Shown: one piece after another, positions 16,685-25,292 of the stretch
How the letters are laid out: each line of letters opens with the position of its first letter
Position numbering within the stretch: the first letter of the stretch is position 1
Assembly: GCA_963747765.1 (NCBI GenBank)
Contig: CAVVGH010000001.1
Span: 307,346-371,345, forward strand
Length of the DNA: 64,000 nt
Origin: VRUE01 sp963747765
GTDB taxonomy: Bacteria; Actinomycetota; Thermoleophilia; Solirubrobacterales; 70-9
Reading direction: 5' to 3'
Position numbers and translations under genes: made by a program
The notes under the pieces: model-generated
Told to the model about the DNA's origin: nothing
Seen by the model: only the letters and a program-made list of their open reading frames with translations
Databases searched by the model: none

Positions 16685-16745
16685 AGAAGCCACGATCGGC
16701 CCGCGAAGGGAACGTTTCGTAGGTTGATTTGGCCGGCGCCTTGTA

Positions 16746-16759
16746 CGAACATGTGTTCG
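16746..16759 (+). promoter_or_regulatory. LexA (SOS) box
   Basis: CGAACATGTGTTCG matches the Gram-positive/actinobacterial SOS box CGAAC-N4-GTTCG in both arms. It ends 2 bp before the ATG at 16762, so a promoter here would give a leaderless or nearly leaderless message, which is common in actinobacteria. Confidence 0.8.
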
Positions 16760-16761
16760 CC

Positions 16762-17484
16762 ATGGCGTCAACGTTCCTCTCCGAGCTTCCCGTCGCGGTG
16801 CTGGTCGATCGGCTCGGCCTTCCGCAGCGCGAGGCCGACAATCTGATCGAGGCCCTGAGACGGCTGGGGGTCGGAACCCTGGGCGCCTTGGCGACCCTTC
16901 CCCGCGACCGGGTTGCCGATCGCTTTGGTCCTCCCGGCCTGCGGGCGTTGCGCCTCGCCCGCGGCGAGGACGAGCTTCTCGTCTGTCACTTTCGCCCCGC
17001 GCGCGACGAGCTGGCCGAGGAGCTCGAGCTGCCGGAGGGAACGGTCGGCAGGGGGTTGGAGTGCGCCCTGGAATTGCTGGTCGACCGGCTTCTTGCCGCT
17101 CCTGAGCGCAAGGGGAGGACGCTGCTGGGCCTGCGCCTCGGCGCGCGGCTCGGTTGTGGAGGCAGCTGGAGCGTCAAGCAGGGGCTGGGGAGGCCGAGCG
17201 CCTCGGCGCGGGTGCTGCGCACCGTCCTCCTGCCGCGCCTCGAGCACCTGCCGGCGCCCGCCGTCGCGCTGTGGCTGCGCTCGGTGGGTCTCGGCCCGCG
17301 CGCCGCCGAGCAGATGGAGCTGACGGTCCGGGGCGACGAGTCCCGTCGCCGCCGCCTCGGCATGGCTCTGCGGGAGGTGCGCGCCACGCAGGGCGGCAAC
17401 GCTCTGCTCAAGGTCCTGCCCGTCGACACAACCTCCCGCGTGCCCGAGCGACGGGAGATGTTGACTCCCTTCCCGGGGCCATGA
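16762..17484 (+). CDS. imuB: ImuB-like protein, C-terminal half only (DNA polymerase Y family)
   Basis: 240 residues from the ATG at 16762 (an in-frame TTG at 16729 is upstream of the SOS box). It begins at what is normally the thumb/HhH part of ImuB (TFLSELPVAVLVDRLGLPQR and RRLGVGTLGALATLPRDRVA). It continues through the DRFGPPGLRALRLARGEDE little-finger region to the C-terminal tail. The palm/fingers half of about 190-220 residues present in usual ImuB is absent, and the TetR gene fills the upstream space. ImuB is a catalytically dead Y-family scaffold that links ImuA, the beta clamp and DnaE2, so the C-terminal part may still work. It overlaps the next gene by 4 bp. Confidence 0.75.
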   Translation: MASTFLSELPVAVLVDRLGLPQREADNLIEALRRLGVGTLGALATLPRDRVADRFGPPGLRALRLARGEDELLVCHFRPARDELAEELELPEGTVGRGLECALELLVDRLLAAPERKGRTLLGLRLGARLGCGGSWSVKQGLGRPSASARVLRTVLLPRLEHLPAPAVALWLRSVGLGPRAAEQMELTVRGDESRRRRLGMALREVRATQGGNALLKVLPVDTTSRVPERREMLTPFPGP

Positions 17485-17714
17485 GCCTCTACGAGCCGCG
17501 GCGCACGGCGGTACGGACCGCATCCGGCGGCGCGCCGCGCGCGGTCGGTGGCGTCGAGGTCGGCGCGGTTCGCGAGGAGTGGCTTGTCGAGGACCGCTGG
17601 TGGACCTCGCGATCGCTGCGGCGCCACTACTTCGAGCTGGTGCTGGCGGACGGCCGCAACGTGACGGTCTTTCGCAGCGGCCGCAGCGATCGTTGGTACC
17701 GGCAGCGAACCTGA
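17481..17714 (+). CDS. DUF6504 family protein
   Basis: 77 residues; ATG overlaps the ImuB stop and the stop overlaps the DnaE2 start (TGATG at 17712-17716). The sequence REEWLVEDRWWTSRSLRRHY followed by FELVLADGRNVTVFRSGRSD matches the small DUF6504 proteins found between ImuB and DnaE2 in actinobacteria. Its function is unknown. The tight overlaps on both sides point to co-translation and a role in the mutasome. Confidence 0.75.
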   Translation: MSLYEPRRTAVRTASGGAPRAVGGVEVGAVREEWLVEDRWWTSRSLRRHYFELVLADGRNVTVFRSGRSDRWYRQRT

Positions 17715-20700
17715 TGGGCGCCACCGTCCCCTACGTCGAGCTGCACGCTCACTCTGCCTTCTCCTTTCTCGACGGCGCCTCGACGCCGGCCGAGCTGGCG
17801 GTTGCCGCGGCCGAGCTGGGTTACCCCGCCCTCGCCCTCACCGACCACGACGGCGTCTGGGGCTCGATGGAGTTCGCCCATGCCTGCAAGGGCCTCGGCA
17901 TCCTTCCGATCACCGGAGCGGAGGTGACGGTGGCGATCGGGCCGGGCTCCCACGCCCACCTGACCATCCTCGCCGAGAGCGGCGCCGGCTACCGCAATCT
18001 CTGCCGGCTGCTGACCGAAGCTCACTCCCACACCCGCGACAGCACCGGCCGGACCGCCACACAGCCGTGGGTGACGCTGGAGCAGGTCGAGGCCCGCGCC
18101 GGAGGGCTCGTCTGCCTCTCGGGCTGTGCCCGGGACGGCGCGCTGGCCGGCGCCTGGGCGCGCGGCGAGTCGGCCGAGGGGGCGGCTCTGGCCAAGCGAC
18201 TGCTCGCCGCCTTTGGCCGCGATTGCCTGCGGATCGAGCTGCAGCGCCCCTACTGGCGCCATGACCGAGCGCGCAACCGCTGGCTCGCCGGGATCGGCGA
18301 ACGCCTCGGGGTGCCCTGCGTCGCCACCGGCGACGTTCACTCCCACACACGCCGTCGCGCCTACCTCCAGGATGCCTTTGTCGCGGTGCGACTGGGGACG
18401 ACGCTGGAGGCCTCCGAGCCGCAGCGGCGTGGCAACCCGACCTCGGTGCTGGCTTCGCCGCGGGCAATGGCCGTCCGTTTCGCCGAGCATCCCGAGGCGG
18501 TTGCGGAGACCCTGCGGCTGGCCGAGCGCCTCCGCTTCGACCTGACCGGAGAGCTGAGCTACCGCTACCCCGGCTCCGAGGACCCCGGTGTGGACCGCAA
18601 GCTGGCCGAGGCCTGCAGGGTGCAGTTGGCCGGCCGCTATGCCGGCTCACGACGCCTGCTCGAGGCGGGGGAACGGCTGGAGGAGGAGCTGAGGACGATC
18701 CGCACCCTCGGCCTCTCCGGCTTCTTCCTCCTCCATCGTGACCTGCTCGAGCTGGCCCGCGAGGTGGCGGCCGAGGTGCGCGGCCCAGAATCGGCCCGCT
18801 CGATCCTGCCGCCGGGGCGCGGCAGGGGATCCAGCGTCAGCTCGATCGTCTGCTACCTGCTCGGCCTCTCCCATGTCGACCCGGTCGAGGCGAATCTCTT
18901 CCCCGGCCGCTTCCTCAACGACGAGCTCACCGCCATGCCCGACATCGACCTCGACTTCCCGCGCGACATCCGCGAGGCGCTGATTCCCCGCGTTCACAAG
19001 CGCTACGGCGCCGACCGCGCCGCCCTGGTCGCCGCCTTCCCCACCTATCGCCCGCGCGGTGCGGTGCGCGACCTCGGCAAGGCGCTGGCGCTGCCGCCGG
19101 CGGAGGTTGAGCGGGTGGCGCGGATGGTCGGCTTCCACGAGCGCTCCGGGGAGATCGAGCGCGATGTCGCCGCCGCGATCGGCTCGCGCCGGGCCGCCGC
19201 GCCCGGTTGGCGCGCCCTTCTGGCGCTCTGCGACGAGGCGATGGGGCTGCCTCGCCACGCTTCCCAGCACCCGGGGGGGATGGTGATTTCGACCCGACCG
19301 CTGGTCGACGTCTGCCCGGTCGTGCCGACCGCGATGAGGGGTCGGCAGATCGTCCAGTGGGACAAGGACTCCTGCGCCGACGCCGGTTTCCTCAAGATCG
19401 ACCTGCTGGGGCTGGGGATGCTCTCGGCGGTCGAGCGCTGCATCGAGGAGATCGGTCGGGCGCGCGGCGAGTGGCTCGACCTCTCGCGCATCCCGCTCGA
19501 CGACCCCGAGACCTTCGCGTCGATCCGCGCGGCGAAGACGACCGGCGTCTTCCAGATCGAGAGCCGGGCCCAGATGCAGATGCTGCCGCGCACTCAGCCC
19601 CGCAACCTCGAGGACCTCACCGTGCAGGTGGCGCTGGTTCGCCCCGGCCCGATCCAGGGCGGCGCTGTCCACCCCTACATCGAGCGCCGCAAGCGGTTGC
19701 GCGAGGACCCCGGTTTCGAGGTCCCTTACGACCATCCGCTGCTGGAGCCGGTGCTGCGCGAGACCCTCGGCACGATCGTCTTTCAGGAGCAGGTGCTCGA
19801 GGTGGCGATGGCCCTGGCCGGCTTCAGCGCCGCGGCGGCGGAGGGGTTGCGGCGGGCGATGAGCCGCAAGCGCTCCGAGGCTGCGCTGCGCGCCCATCAC
19901 GAGCTCTTCGTCGAGGGTGCCGTCGAGCGCCAGGTGCCGGTGGAGACGGCGGAGCGGGTCTGGGAGCAGATCCAGGGCTTCTCTGGCTTCGGCTTTCCCA
20001 AGGCGCACTCGGTGGCCTTTGGGTTGCTCGCCTACCAGTCGGCCTGGCTGCGAATCCATTACGCCCCCGAGTTCCTCTGCTCGCTGCTGAACGAGCAGCC
20101 GATGGGCTTCTACCCGCCCGACGCGCTGGTCCACGAGGCGCAGCGCCGCGGTGTGCGGCTGGCCGGACCCGACGCGAACCGCAGTCGCGTCCCCTGCCAC
20201 GTCGAACGGCCGCGGGGCGGGTTGGTCGTGCGGATCGGGCTCGGCTACGTGAAGGGAGTGCGCGAGGAGGAGATGGAGAGCCTGGTGCGCGAGCGCGAGC
20301 GGGACGGGCTCTACCGGGGGATCGCCGATCTCGCCTCCCGCTCGGGGGCGGGCCGCGATGGACTGGAACGCCTTGCCTGGGCCGGCGGTCTGGACCGCCT
20401 CGTCGGCACCGGCAGGCGGAAGGCTCTCTGGGAGACCGGTGTGATGGGAATGGGCATCCGACACGAGGCCGGCACGCAGATGGCGCTTCCGCTGGAGACA
20501 CCCGGCGCTCCGCAACTGAAGCCCCTGGGAGACTGGGAGAAGACGATTGCCGACTACCGCTCGACCGGGATGACGCTCGACGAGCACCCGATGGCGCTGA
20601 TGCGCCCCGCGCTCGGGCCGGAGCTGTCCCGCAGCATCGACCTCGAGTGGGTCCCCGATGGCAGCACGGTGGAGGTGGCGGGGATGGTCGTCGCCCGCCA

Positions 20701-21091
20701 GCGCCCCGAGACCGCGAGGGGGATCGTCTTCATGCTGATCGAAGACGAGCGCGGCACCGTCAACCTGATCGTGCCGCCGCCGGCCTACGAGCGGTACCGC
20801 GCTCTCGTTCGCACCGCGCCTCTGATTCGCGCCAGGGGAAGGCTGGAGCGCCGCGAGGGGACCACCAACGTCCTGGTCTCCGAGCTGGTCGCCCTGGAGC
20901 AGAGCAGGACGGCTGCTCCGCCCCCGCCGGAAGGGGCGTCGGGCTCAGAGGACGGCTTCCCGCGGCCCACTCGCCGCTCGCGCTCCCCCTCCAAACCGGC
21001 TGGGGACCGCCGCCTCCTGCGCGAACGCGCCCTCGCCGAGCTGCGCGCGGTCGCCCCCGCCGGCCACAGCTTCGGCCGCCGAGGCGCTTGA
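17714..21091 (+). CDS. dnaE2: Error-prone DNA polymerase III alpha subunit
   Basis: 1125 residues. An N-terminal PHP domain (VELHAHSAFSFLDGA, LALTDHDGVWG) is followed by the family C polymerase core with PDIDLDF at about 409-415 and the third acidic residue in FLKIDLLGLGM (D563). TTGVFQIESRAQMQMLPR, the fingers and tandem HhH (GFSGFGFPKAHSVAFGLLAY), and an OB-fold near 975-1060 (VEVAGMVVARQRPETARG) follow. Length (about 1100) and missing tau-binding tail fit DnaE2, the translesion polymerase of the ImuA/ImuB/DnaE2 mutasome. The operon sits behind a LexA box, so it is probably DNA-damage induced. Confidence 0.95.
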   Translation: MGATVPYVELHAHSAFSFLDGASTPAELAVAAAELGYPALALTDHDGVWGSMEFAHACKGLGILPITGAEVTVAIGPGSHAHLTILAESGAGYRNLCRLLTEAHSHTRDSTGRTATQPWVTLEQVEARAGGLVCLSGCARDGALAGAWARGESAEGAALAKRLLAAFGRDCLRIELQRPYWRHDRARNRWLAGIGERLGVPCVATGDVHSHTRRRAYLQDAFVAVRLGTTLEASEPQRRGNPTSVLASPRAMAVRFAEHPEAVAETLRLAERLRFDLTGELSYRYPGSEDPGVDRKLAEACRVQLAGRYAGSRRLLEAGERLEEELRTIRTLGLSGFFLLHRDLLELAREVAAEVRGPESARSILPPGRGRGSSVSSIVCYLLGLSHVDPVEANLFPGRFLNDELTAMPDIDLDFPRDIREALIPRVHKRYGADRAALVAAFPTYRPRGAVRDLGKALALPPAEVERVARMVGFHERSGEIERDVAAAIGSRRAAAPGWRALLALCDEAMGLPRHASQHPGGMVISTRPLVDVCPVVPTAMRGRQIVQWDKDSCADAGFLKIDLLGLGMLSAVERCIEEIGRARGEWLDLSRIPLDDPETFASIRAAKTTGVFQIESRAQMQMLPRTQPRNLEDLTVQVALVRPGPIQGGAVHPYIERRKRLREDPGFEVPYDHPLLEPVLRETLGTIVFQEQVLEVAMALAGFSAAAAEGLRRAMSRKRSEAALRAHHELFVEGAVERQVPVETAERVWEQIQGFSGFGFPKAHSVAFGLLAYQSAWLRIHYAPEFLCSLLNEQPMGFYPPDALVHEAQRRGVRLAGPDANRSRVPCHVERPRGGLVVRIGLGYVKGVREEEMESLVRERERDGLYRGIADLASRSGAGRDGLERLAWAGGLDRLVGTGRRKALWETGVMGMGIRHEAGTQMALPLETPGAPQLKPLGDWEKTIADYRSTGMTLDEHPMALMRPALGPELSRSIDLEWVPDGSTVEVAGMVVARQRPETARGIVFMLIEDERGTVNLIVPPPAYERYRALVRTAPLIRARGRLERREGTTNVLVSELVALEQSRTAAPPPPEGASGSEDGFPRPTRRSRSPSKPAGDRRLLRERALAELRAVAPAGHSFGRRGA

Positions 21092-21616
21092 TTCCCGAGC
21101 GCGCCGGCCTCGTCTCGCCGGTCGCGTTCGATCAAGGCGGCGACGCCCGGAGCCGAGGCCCCGATCGTCAATGACTGGTCTCTTAGACCACCCACGTATT
21201 CGGTGGCAAAGGGTTCAGCCGTGCACAGAGGTCGCGTTGGAGCGAACCGGATAGCCCGTGTAGGGGCGGGTGGGGGTGTTTCCGCCGGGACCGAGCAGAT
21301 CGAAGCCGTCGGGGGTGTTGAGGAGACCCGGCCCGCGGCGGCCCGGGACTCGGCGCATTCGCAGTTGCGCTCGCCGGCCGACGCTGCGCGCCAGCCCGCC
21401 CGCCGACGCTGCGCAGGCGCAGCAGGACCACGCTGCGCAGGCGCAGCCGGCGGTGACGGCCTTCCAAACTTTTGCGGCGAAGGCGCAGCCCCCTGCCCCA
21501 CCCAACACGAGCCCCTCGACGCTTTCCGCGGTTCCGATGAGTTTCGGTCCCCGTTCCGGTCTCATTGGCTGGATGCAGCAAGCCACCAATCGTCTATTTC
21601 CCCGGAAGGAGTGGCC
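21092..21616. other. Intergenic region before the exporter
   Basis: 525 bp without a convincing gene. It holds a TetR/MarR-style palindrome (21176-21190) and two near-identical GC-rich palindromic stretches around 21409-21450 (each with CGCTGCGCAGGCGCAGC). The AAGGA-type Shine-Dalgarno before 21617 completes it. A minus-strand reading ending near 21215 (C-terminus TRPYTGYPVRSNATSVHG) looks slightly protein-like but has no recognisable family. Confidence 0.5.
21176..21190. promoter_or_regulatory. Operator-like palindrome upstream of the MFS exporter
   Basis: TGGTCTCTTAGACCA: 6-bp perfect arms around CTT. Size and symmetry suit a TetR- or MarR-type site, and DHA2 exporters are usually controlled by such repressors. 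It is about 430 bp from the exporter start, which weakens the link unless the leader is long. Confidence 0.4.
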
Positions 21617-23110
21617 ATGAACGCCTCACAGCCCATTCGACACGACCGCCGCTGGCTGGCGCTCTACGTCCTCTGCGCCGGGATGCTGATGATCGTTCTC
21701 GACATCACGATTGTGAACGTCGCCCTGCCCTCGATCCAGGGCGACCTCGGCTTCTCGCAAAGCAACCTGGCCTGGGTCGTCAACGCGTACCTCGTCCCCT
21801 TCGGCGGCCTGCTGCTGCTCGCCGGCCGCCTCGGCGACCTGCTCGGCCAGCGTCGCGTCTTTCTCGCTGGCCTTGCCGTCTTCACCGTTGCCTCTTTGCT
21901 CTGCGGCCTCTCCCAGACCCAGGAGATGCTGATCGCCGCCCGCTTCGTCCAGGGAATCGGCGGTGCGCTCACCTCGGCGGTGATCCTCGGAATGATCGTG
22001 ACGATGTTCCCGGAGCCGCGCGAGCAGGCGAAGGCGATTGGCGTGTACGGCTTCGTCGCGTCGGCGGGCGGCACGATCGGCCTGCTGGTCGGCGGAGTGC
22101 TGACCGAGGCGATCGCCTGGCACTGGATCTTCTTCGTCAACCTGCCGGTCGGCGTCGTGACCGCGCTGTTTGCCCAGAGGCTGGTCGCCGAGCGCCCCGG
22201 GGCCGGCTTCGGCGAGGGCGCCGACATTCTCGGCGCGGTGCTGATCACCAGTGGCCTGATGCTCGGCGTCTACACGATCCTCAAGGTCTCCGAAAACGGT
22301 TGGGGATCGATTCAGACGCTCGCGCTCGGGGGCATCTCGCTGGCCCTGGAGACGATCTTCGTCGTGCGCCAGTCGCGCATCGCCAATCCCCTGATGCCGC
22401 TGCGGCTCTTCCGGTCCCGCAACGTCTCCGGCGCCAACGCCCTGCAGATGCTGCTCGTCGCCGGCATGTTCGGCATGTTCTTCCTCGGCGCCCTCTACCT
22501 GCAGGAGATCCTCGCCTATGACCCGCTTCAGGTCGGCCTCGCCTTCCTGCCGGCGACCCTGGTGATGGGGACCCTCTCGCTTGGCTACTCGGAGAAGCTG
22601 ATCATGCAGTTCGGCCCGCGTCGCATGCTGATCCTCGGCATGATCCCCGTGGCTGTCGCGCTGGTGCTCTTCTCCCGCGCCCCGCTCGACGGCACCTACA
22701 TCGCCGACGTCCTGCCGCCGATGCTGCTGATCGGGATCGGCATTGGGATCTCCTTTCCGTCGCTGATGACACTGGCGATGTCTGGCGCGACGCCGAGCGA
22801 CGCGGGCCTTGCCTCGGGTGTGGTCAACACCAGCGCTCAGGTTGGCGGTGCGATCGGTCTCGCCGTCCTTGCCACGCTCGCGGCTGAGCGCACCGACACG
22901 CTGCGCGCCGGCGGCGCCCCGTTCGACGCAGCGCTCAACTCCGGCTTCCATCTCGCCTATCTGGTCGGGGCGGGGCTGGTCGCGATCGCCCTTGCGATCG
23001 CGGTCTTCGTCCTGCGCTCCGAAGCCGCTCCCGGCGGAGAGCGGGTGGCGGAGGGAGCCGGCGAGGAGATCCATGCCGGTCCCGAGCCCGCCTACTCGGA
23101 GGGCGGATAG
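21617..23110 (+). CDS. MFS drug-efflux transporter, DHA2 (EmrB/QacA) family
   Basis: 497 residues, ATG with a good ribosome site (GGAAGGA, 6 bp before). Fourteen predicted helices. Diagnostic motifs are DITIVNVALPSIQGDLGFSQ (motif D1 of 14-TM exporters), GRLGDLLGQRRVFLAGLAVF (motif A), and RFVQGIGGALTSAVILGMIV. It is a proton-driven multidrug or metabolite exporter of the inner membrane. The hydrophilic tail is short. Length is normal for the family. It is followed by a VOC gene, with no strong functional link. Confidence 0.9.
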   Translation: MNASQPIRHDRRWLALYVLCAGMLMIVLDITIVNVALPSIQGDLGFSQSNLAWVVNAYLVPFGGLLLLAGRLGDLLGQRRVFLAGLAVFTVASLLCGLSQTQEMLIAARFVQGIGGALTSAVILGMIVTMFPEPREQAKAIGVYGFVASAGGTIGLLVGGVLTEAIAWHWIFFVNLPVGVVTALFAQRLVAERPGAGFGEGADILGAVLITSGLMLGVYTILKVSENGWGSIQTLALGGISLALETIFVVRQSRIANPLMPLRLFRSRNVSGANALQMLLVAGMFGMFFLGALYLQEILAYDPLQVGLAFLPATLVMGTLSLGYSEKLIMQFGPRRMLILGMIPVAVALVLFSRAPLDGTYIADVLPPMLLIGIGIGISFPSLMTLAMSGATPSDAGLASGVVNTSAQVGGAIGLAVLATLAAERTDTLRAGGAPFDAALNSGFHLAYLVGAGLVAIALAIAVFVLRSEAAPGGERVAEGAGEEIHAGPEPAYSEGG

Positions 23111-23161
23111 AACTGAACCGGCCGCCCGTCGGGAGCCGAGCTCTGACGAGGGGCCACACAT

Positions 23162-23201
23162 AGACCTGACCCCGTCAACGAAGACCTGACCCCGTCAAGA
23201 A
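23162..23201 (+). repeat. Two tandem 20-bp repeats in a leader
   Basis: AGACCTGACCCCGTCAACGA and AGACCTGACCCCGTCAAGAA lie side by side, immediately before the Shine-Dalgarno of the VOC gene. They may be a binding-site pair or a small duplication. Confidence 0.7.
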
Positions 23202-23211
23202 GGAGAGAGAT

Positions 23212-23583
23212 ATGGGACAGCCCGTGGTGCATTTCGAGGTGATCGGGAAGGACTCGGAGAGGCTGCAGAGCTACTACGCAGAGCTCTTCGACTGGAAGAT
23301 CGACGCCGACAACCCGATGAAATACGGGATGGTCGACGGCAAGGATAATCCGTCCAGCACGGGCAGCATCGGCGGCGGTGTGGGCTGGGGCGGCCCCGAC
23401 TCCACTGGGGGCTATGTCACCTTTTATGTCGCCGTCCCGGACATCGAGGCGGCGCTGCAGAAGGCCGAGAGCCTCGGCGGCACGCGGGTGATGGGCCCGG
23501 AGAAGATCACGGACGAAGTCGAGCTGGGTCAGTTCACCGACCCGGAGGGGCACCTGATCGGCCTCGTAAAGGGCTCCTCCTAA
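23212..23583 (+). CDS. VOC (glyoxalase/bleomycin-resistance) family protein
   Basis: 123 residues, ATG after AAGGAGAGAGA. Paired beta-alpha-beta-beta-beta modules: VVHFEVIGKDSERLQSYYAE and VTFYVAVPDIEAALQKAESL, ending FTDPEGHLIGLVKG. This is the typical single-VOC arrangement, binding a divalent metal in many members. The function is probably modification or detoxification of a small molecule, which cannot be refined from sequence. Confidence 0.8.
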   Translation: MGQPVVHFEVIGKDSERLQSYYAELFDWKIDADNPMKYGMVDGKDNPSSTGSIGGGVGWGGPDSTGGYVTFYVAVPDIEAALQKAESLGGTRVMGPEKITDEVELGQFTDPEGHLIGLVKGSS

Positions 23584-23608
23584 ACCTCGGTGACCGCGGC
23601 GCGGGCGC

Positions 23609-24412
23609 TCAGCTGGACGCCCGCGCCCTGTGGCCGCTGAAGTCGGGGTCGCGCTTCTCGTTGAACGCCCGCACCCCCTCCTGCGCCTCCTCGGAGTCCA
23701 CGAACAGCTCGAGGCCGGTGAAGGCGACGTGCTGGAGGCCGGCCATGTGCTCGGTGTCGGCGTTGAACGACTGCTTCAGGAAGCGCAGCGCCGTCGGAGA
23801 GAGGGCGAGGATCTCATCGGCCCAGCTGCGCACCTCGGCCCGCAGCTCTCCGGCCGGGACGACCTTGTTGACAAGCCCCCAGCGCTCGGCTGTCTCGGCG
23901 TCGTAGCGGCGGCACAGGAACCAGATCTCCCGCGCCCGCTTCTCGCCGACCACGCGGGCCATGTAGTTAGAGCCGAAACCCGCGTCGAAGGAGCCGACCC
24001 GCGGACCGTTCTGGCCGAAGATGGCTCCCTCGGCGGCGATCGTCAGGTCGCAGAGGACGTGTAGGACGTGACCGCCGCCGATCGCAAAGCCGTTGACCGC
24101 GGCGATCACCGGCTTCGGCACTTCGCGGATCAGCCGGTGCAGGTACTCGACCTCGAACAGGCCGCTCTCGGAGGGGCCGTAGTCGCCCGTCTCTTCGCGC
24201 TGCTTCTGGTCGCCGCCCGCGCAGAAGGCCCGCTCGCCGGCGCCGGTGAGGCAGACAACCCCGACGTCCTCGCTCGCCCAGGCTCGTTTGAAGCAGTGGA
24301 TCAGCTCGTCGACGGTGCGGCCGCGGAAGGAGTTCATCCGCTCGGGCCGGTCGATCCTGATCCAGGCGAGACCCTCCTCGACCTCGTAGGTGACGTCGGT
24401 CAGCTCGTCCAT
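23609..24412 (-). CDS. BadI/MenB-like crotonase (probable 2-ketocyclohexanecarboxyl-CoA hydrolase)
   Basis: 267 residues. Crotonase fold with RIDRPERMNSFRGRTVDELI, VVCLTGAGERAFCAGGDQKQ and PKPVIAAVNGFAIGGGHVLH. The QNGPRVGSFDAGFGSNYMAR block and AREIWFLCRRYDAETAERWG are shared by MenB (naphthoyl-CoA synthase) and BadI. The lack of other menaquinone genes and the divergent BadH-like dehydrogenase favour BadI, which opens the ring of 2-ketocyclohexanecarboxyl-CoA to pimelyl-CoA. The assignment between BadI and MenB is inferred from context. Confidence 0.7.
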   Translation of the reverse strand: MDELTDVTYEVEEGLAWIRIDRPERMNSFRGRTVDELIHCFKRAWASEDVGVVCLTGAGERAFCAGGDQKQREETGDYGPSESGLFEVEYLHRLIREVPKPVIAAVNGFAIGGGHVLHVLCDLTIAAEGAIFGQNGPRVGSFDAGFGSNYMARVVGEKRAREIWFLCRRYDAETAERWGLVNKVVPAGELRAEVRSWADEILALSPTALRFLKQSFNADTEHMAGLQHVAFTGLELFVDSEEAQEGVRAFNEKRDPDFSGHRARASS

Positions 24413-24536
24413 GCGATCTCCTCGGTTGGGGTTGGCCCCGCCAGTGTCCCGAGTCGCAAGTTCGGGAGCAGCGTCGCGACCAGACGCCGCGAGGTGGCCG
24501 CGAATTTACGATCCGGGGCACTAGGCTAGTCGCGCC

Positions 24537-25292
24537 TTGACGGAGCGAATTGCCTTGGTGAGCGGCGCCGGCGGCGGGATTGGCCGCGGCATCGCGCTGG
24601 CGCTGGCCGGAGCCGGCCGTGCGGTGGCGGTCGCCGACGTGCGCTCTGAGGCCGCCGAGCAGGTGGTCGCGGACATCGAGAGGACCGGCGGCCGAGCGCT
24701 CGCCGTGCAGGTCGACGTCACCGACAGCGCCTCAGTGAGCGCCGCGATCGAGGAGACGACGACGAAGCTCGGGCCGATCGACGTCCTGGTCAACAACGCG
24801 GGCTGGGACGAGCTCGTCCCCTTCCTGGAGACCGACGAGGCCTTCTGGGACCGCGTGATCGAGGTCAACTTCAAGGGCTGTCTGCGCCTCACCTCGGCCG
24901 CGCTGGGTGGGATGGTTGAGCGCGGCTGGGGGCGGGTCGTCAACATCGGCTCAGATGCCGGCAGGGTGGGCTCCTCGATGGAGTCGGTCTACTCCGGTGC
25001 CAAAGGGGCCGTGATCGCGTTTACGAAGACGATCGCTCGGGAGGTCGCCACCTCCGGCGTGACGGCGAACGTCGTCTGTCCCGGCCCGACGCGCACCCCG
25101 CTGCTCGAGGGGATGGCGGCCGCGGGCGGCGCCGGCGAGAAGCTGGTCGGCAAGCTCGAGCGGGCGATCCCGATGCGCCGCCTCGGCGAGCCCGAGGACG
25201 TCGCCGCCGCGGTTGCCTTCCTCGCCTCCGAGGACGCCGGCTTCATCACCGGTCAGACGCTCTCGGTGAGCGGCGGCCTGACGATGGCCTAG
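24537..25292 (+). CDS. SDR dehydrogenase, BadH-like (2-hydroxycyclohexanecarboxyl-CoA dehydrogenase)
   Basis: 251 residues, TTG start. Classical short-chain dehydrogenase: ALVSGAGGGIGRGIALALAG (NAD(P) site), LVNNAGWDELVPFLETDEAF, catalytic Ser in INIGSD-like VVNIGSDAGRVGSS, YSGAKGAV (Tyr-x3-Lys), and the C-terminal GFITGQTLSVSGGLTMA. The NNAGWD and LSVSGGLTM features recall BadH, which oxidises the ring alcohol before BadI cleavage. The TAG stop is shared with the IS630 insertion: its TA is the target dinucleotide and the G is the first base of the element. Confidence 0.75.
   Translation: MTERIALVSGAGGGIGRGIALALAGAGRAVAVADVRSEAAEQVVADIERTGGRALAVQVDVTDSASVSAAIEETTTKLGPIDVLVNNAGWDELVPFLETDEAFWDRVIEVNFKGCLRLTSAALGGMVERGWGRVVNIGSDAGRVGSSMESVYSGAKGAVIAFTKTIAREVATSGVTANVVCPGPTRTPLLEGMAAAGGAGEKLVGKLERAIPMRRLGEPEDVAAAVAFLASEDAGFITGQTLSVSGGLTMA

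Noticed and set aside
21215..21589. Minus-strand frame with protein-like C-terminus TRPYTGYPVRSNATSVHG
   Set aside because: N-terminal part is low-complexity Cys/Ala; no family recognised and no ribosome site, so not called.
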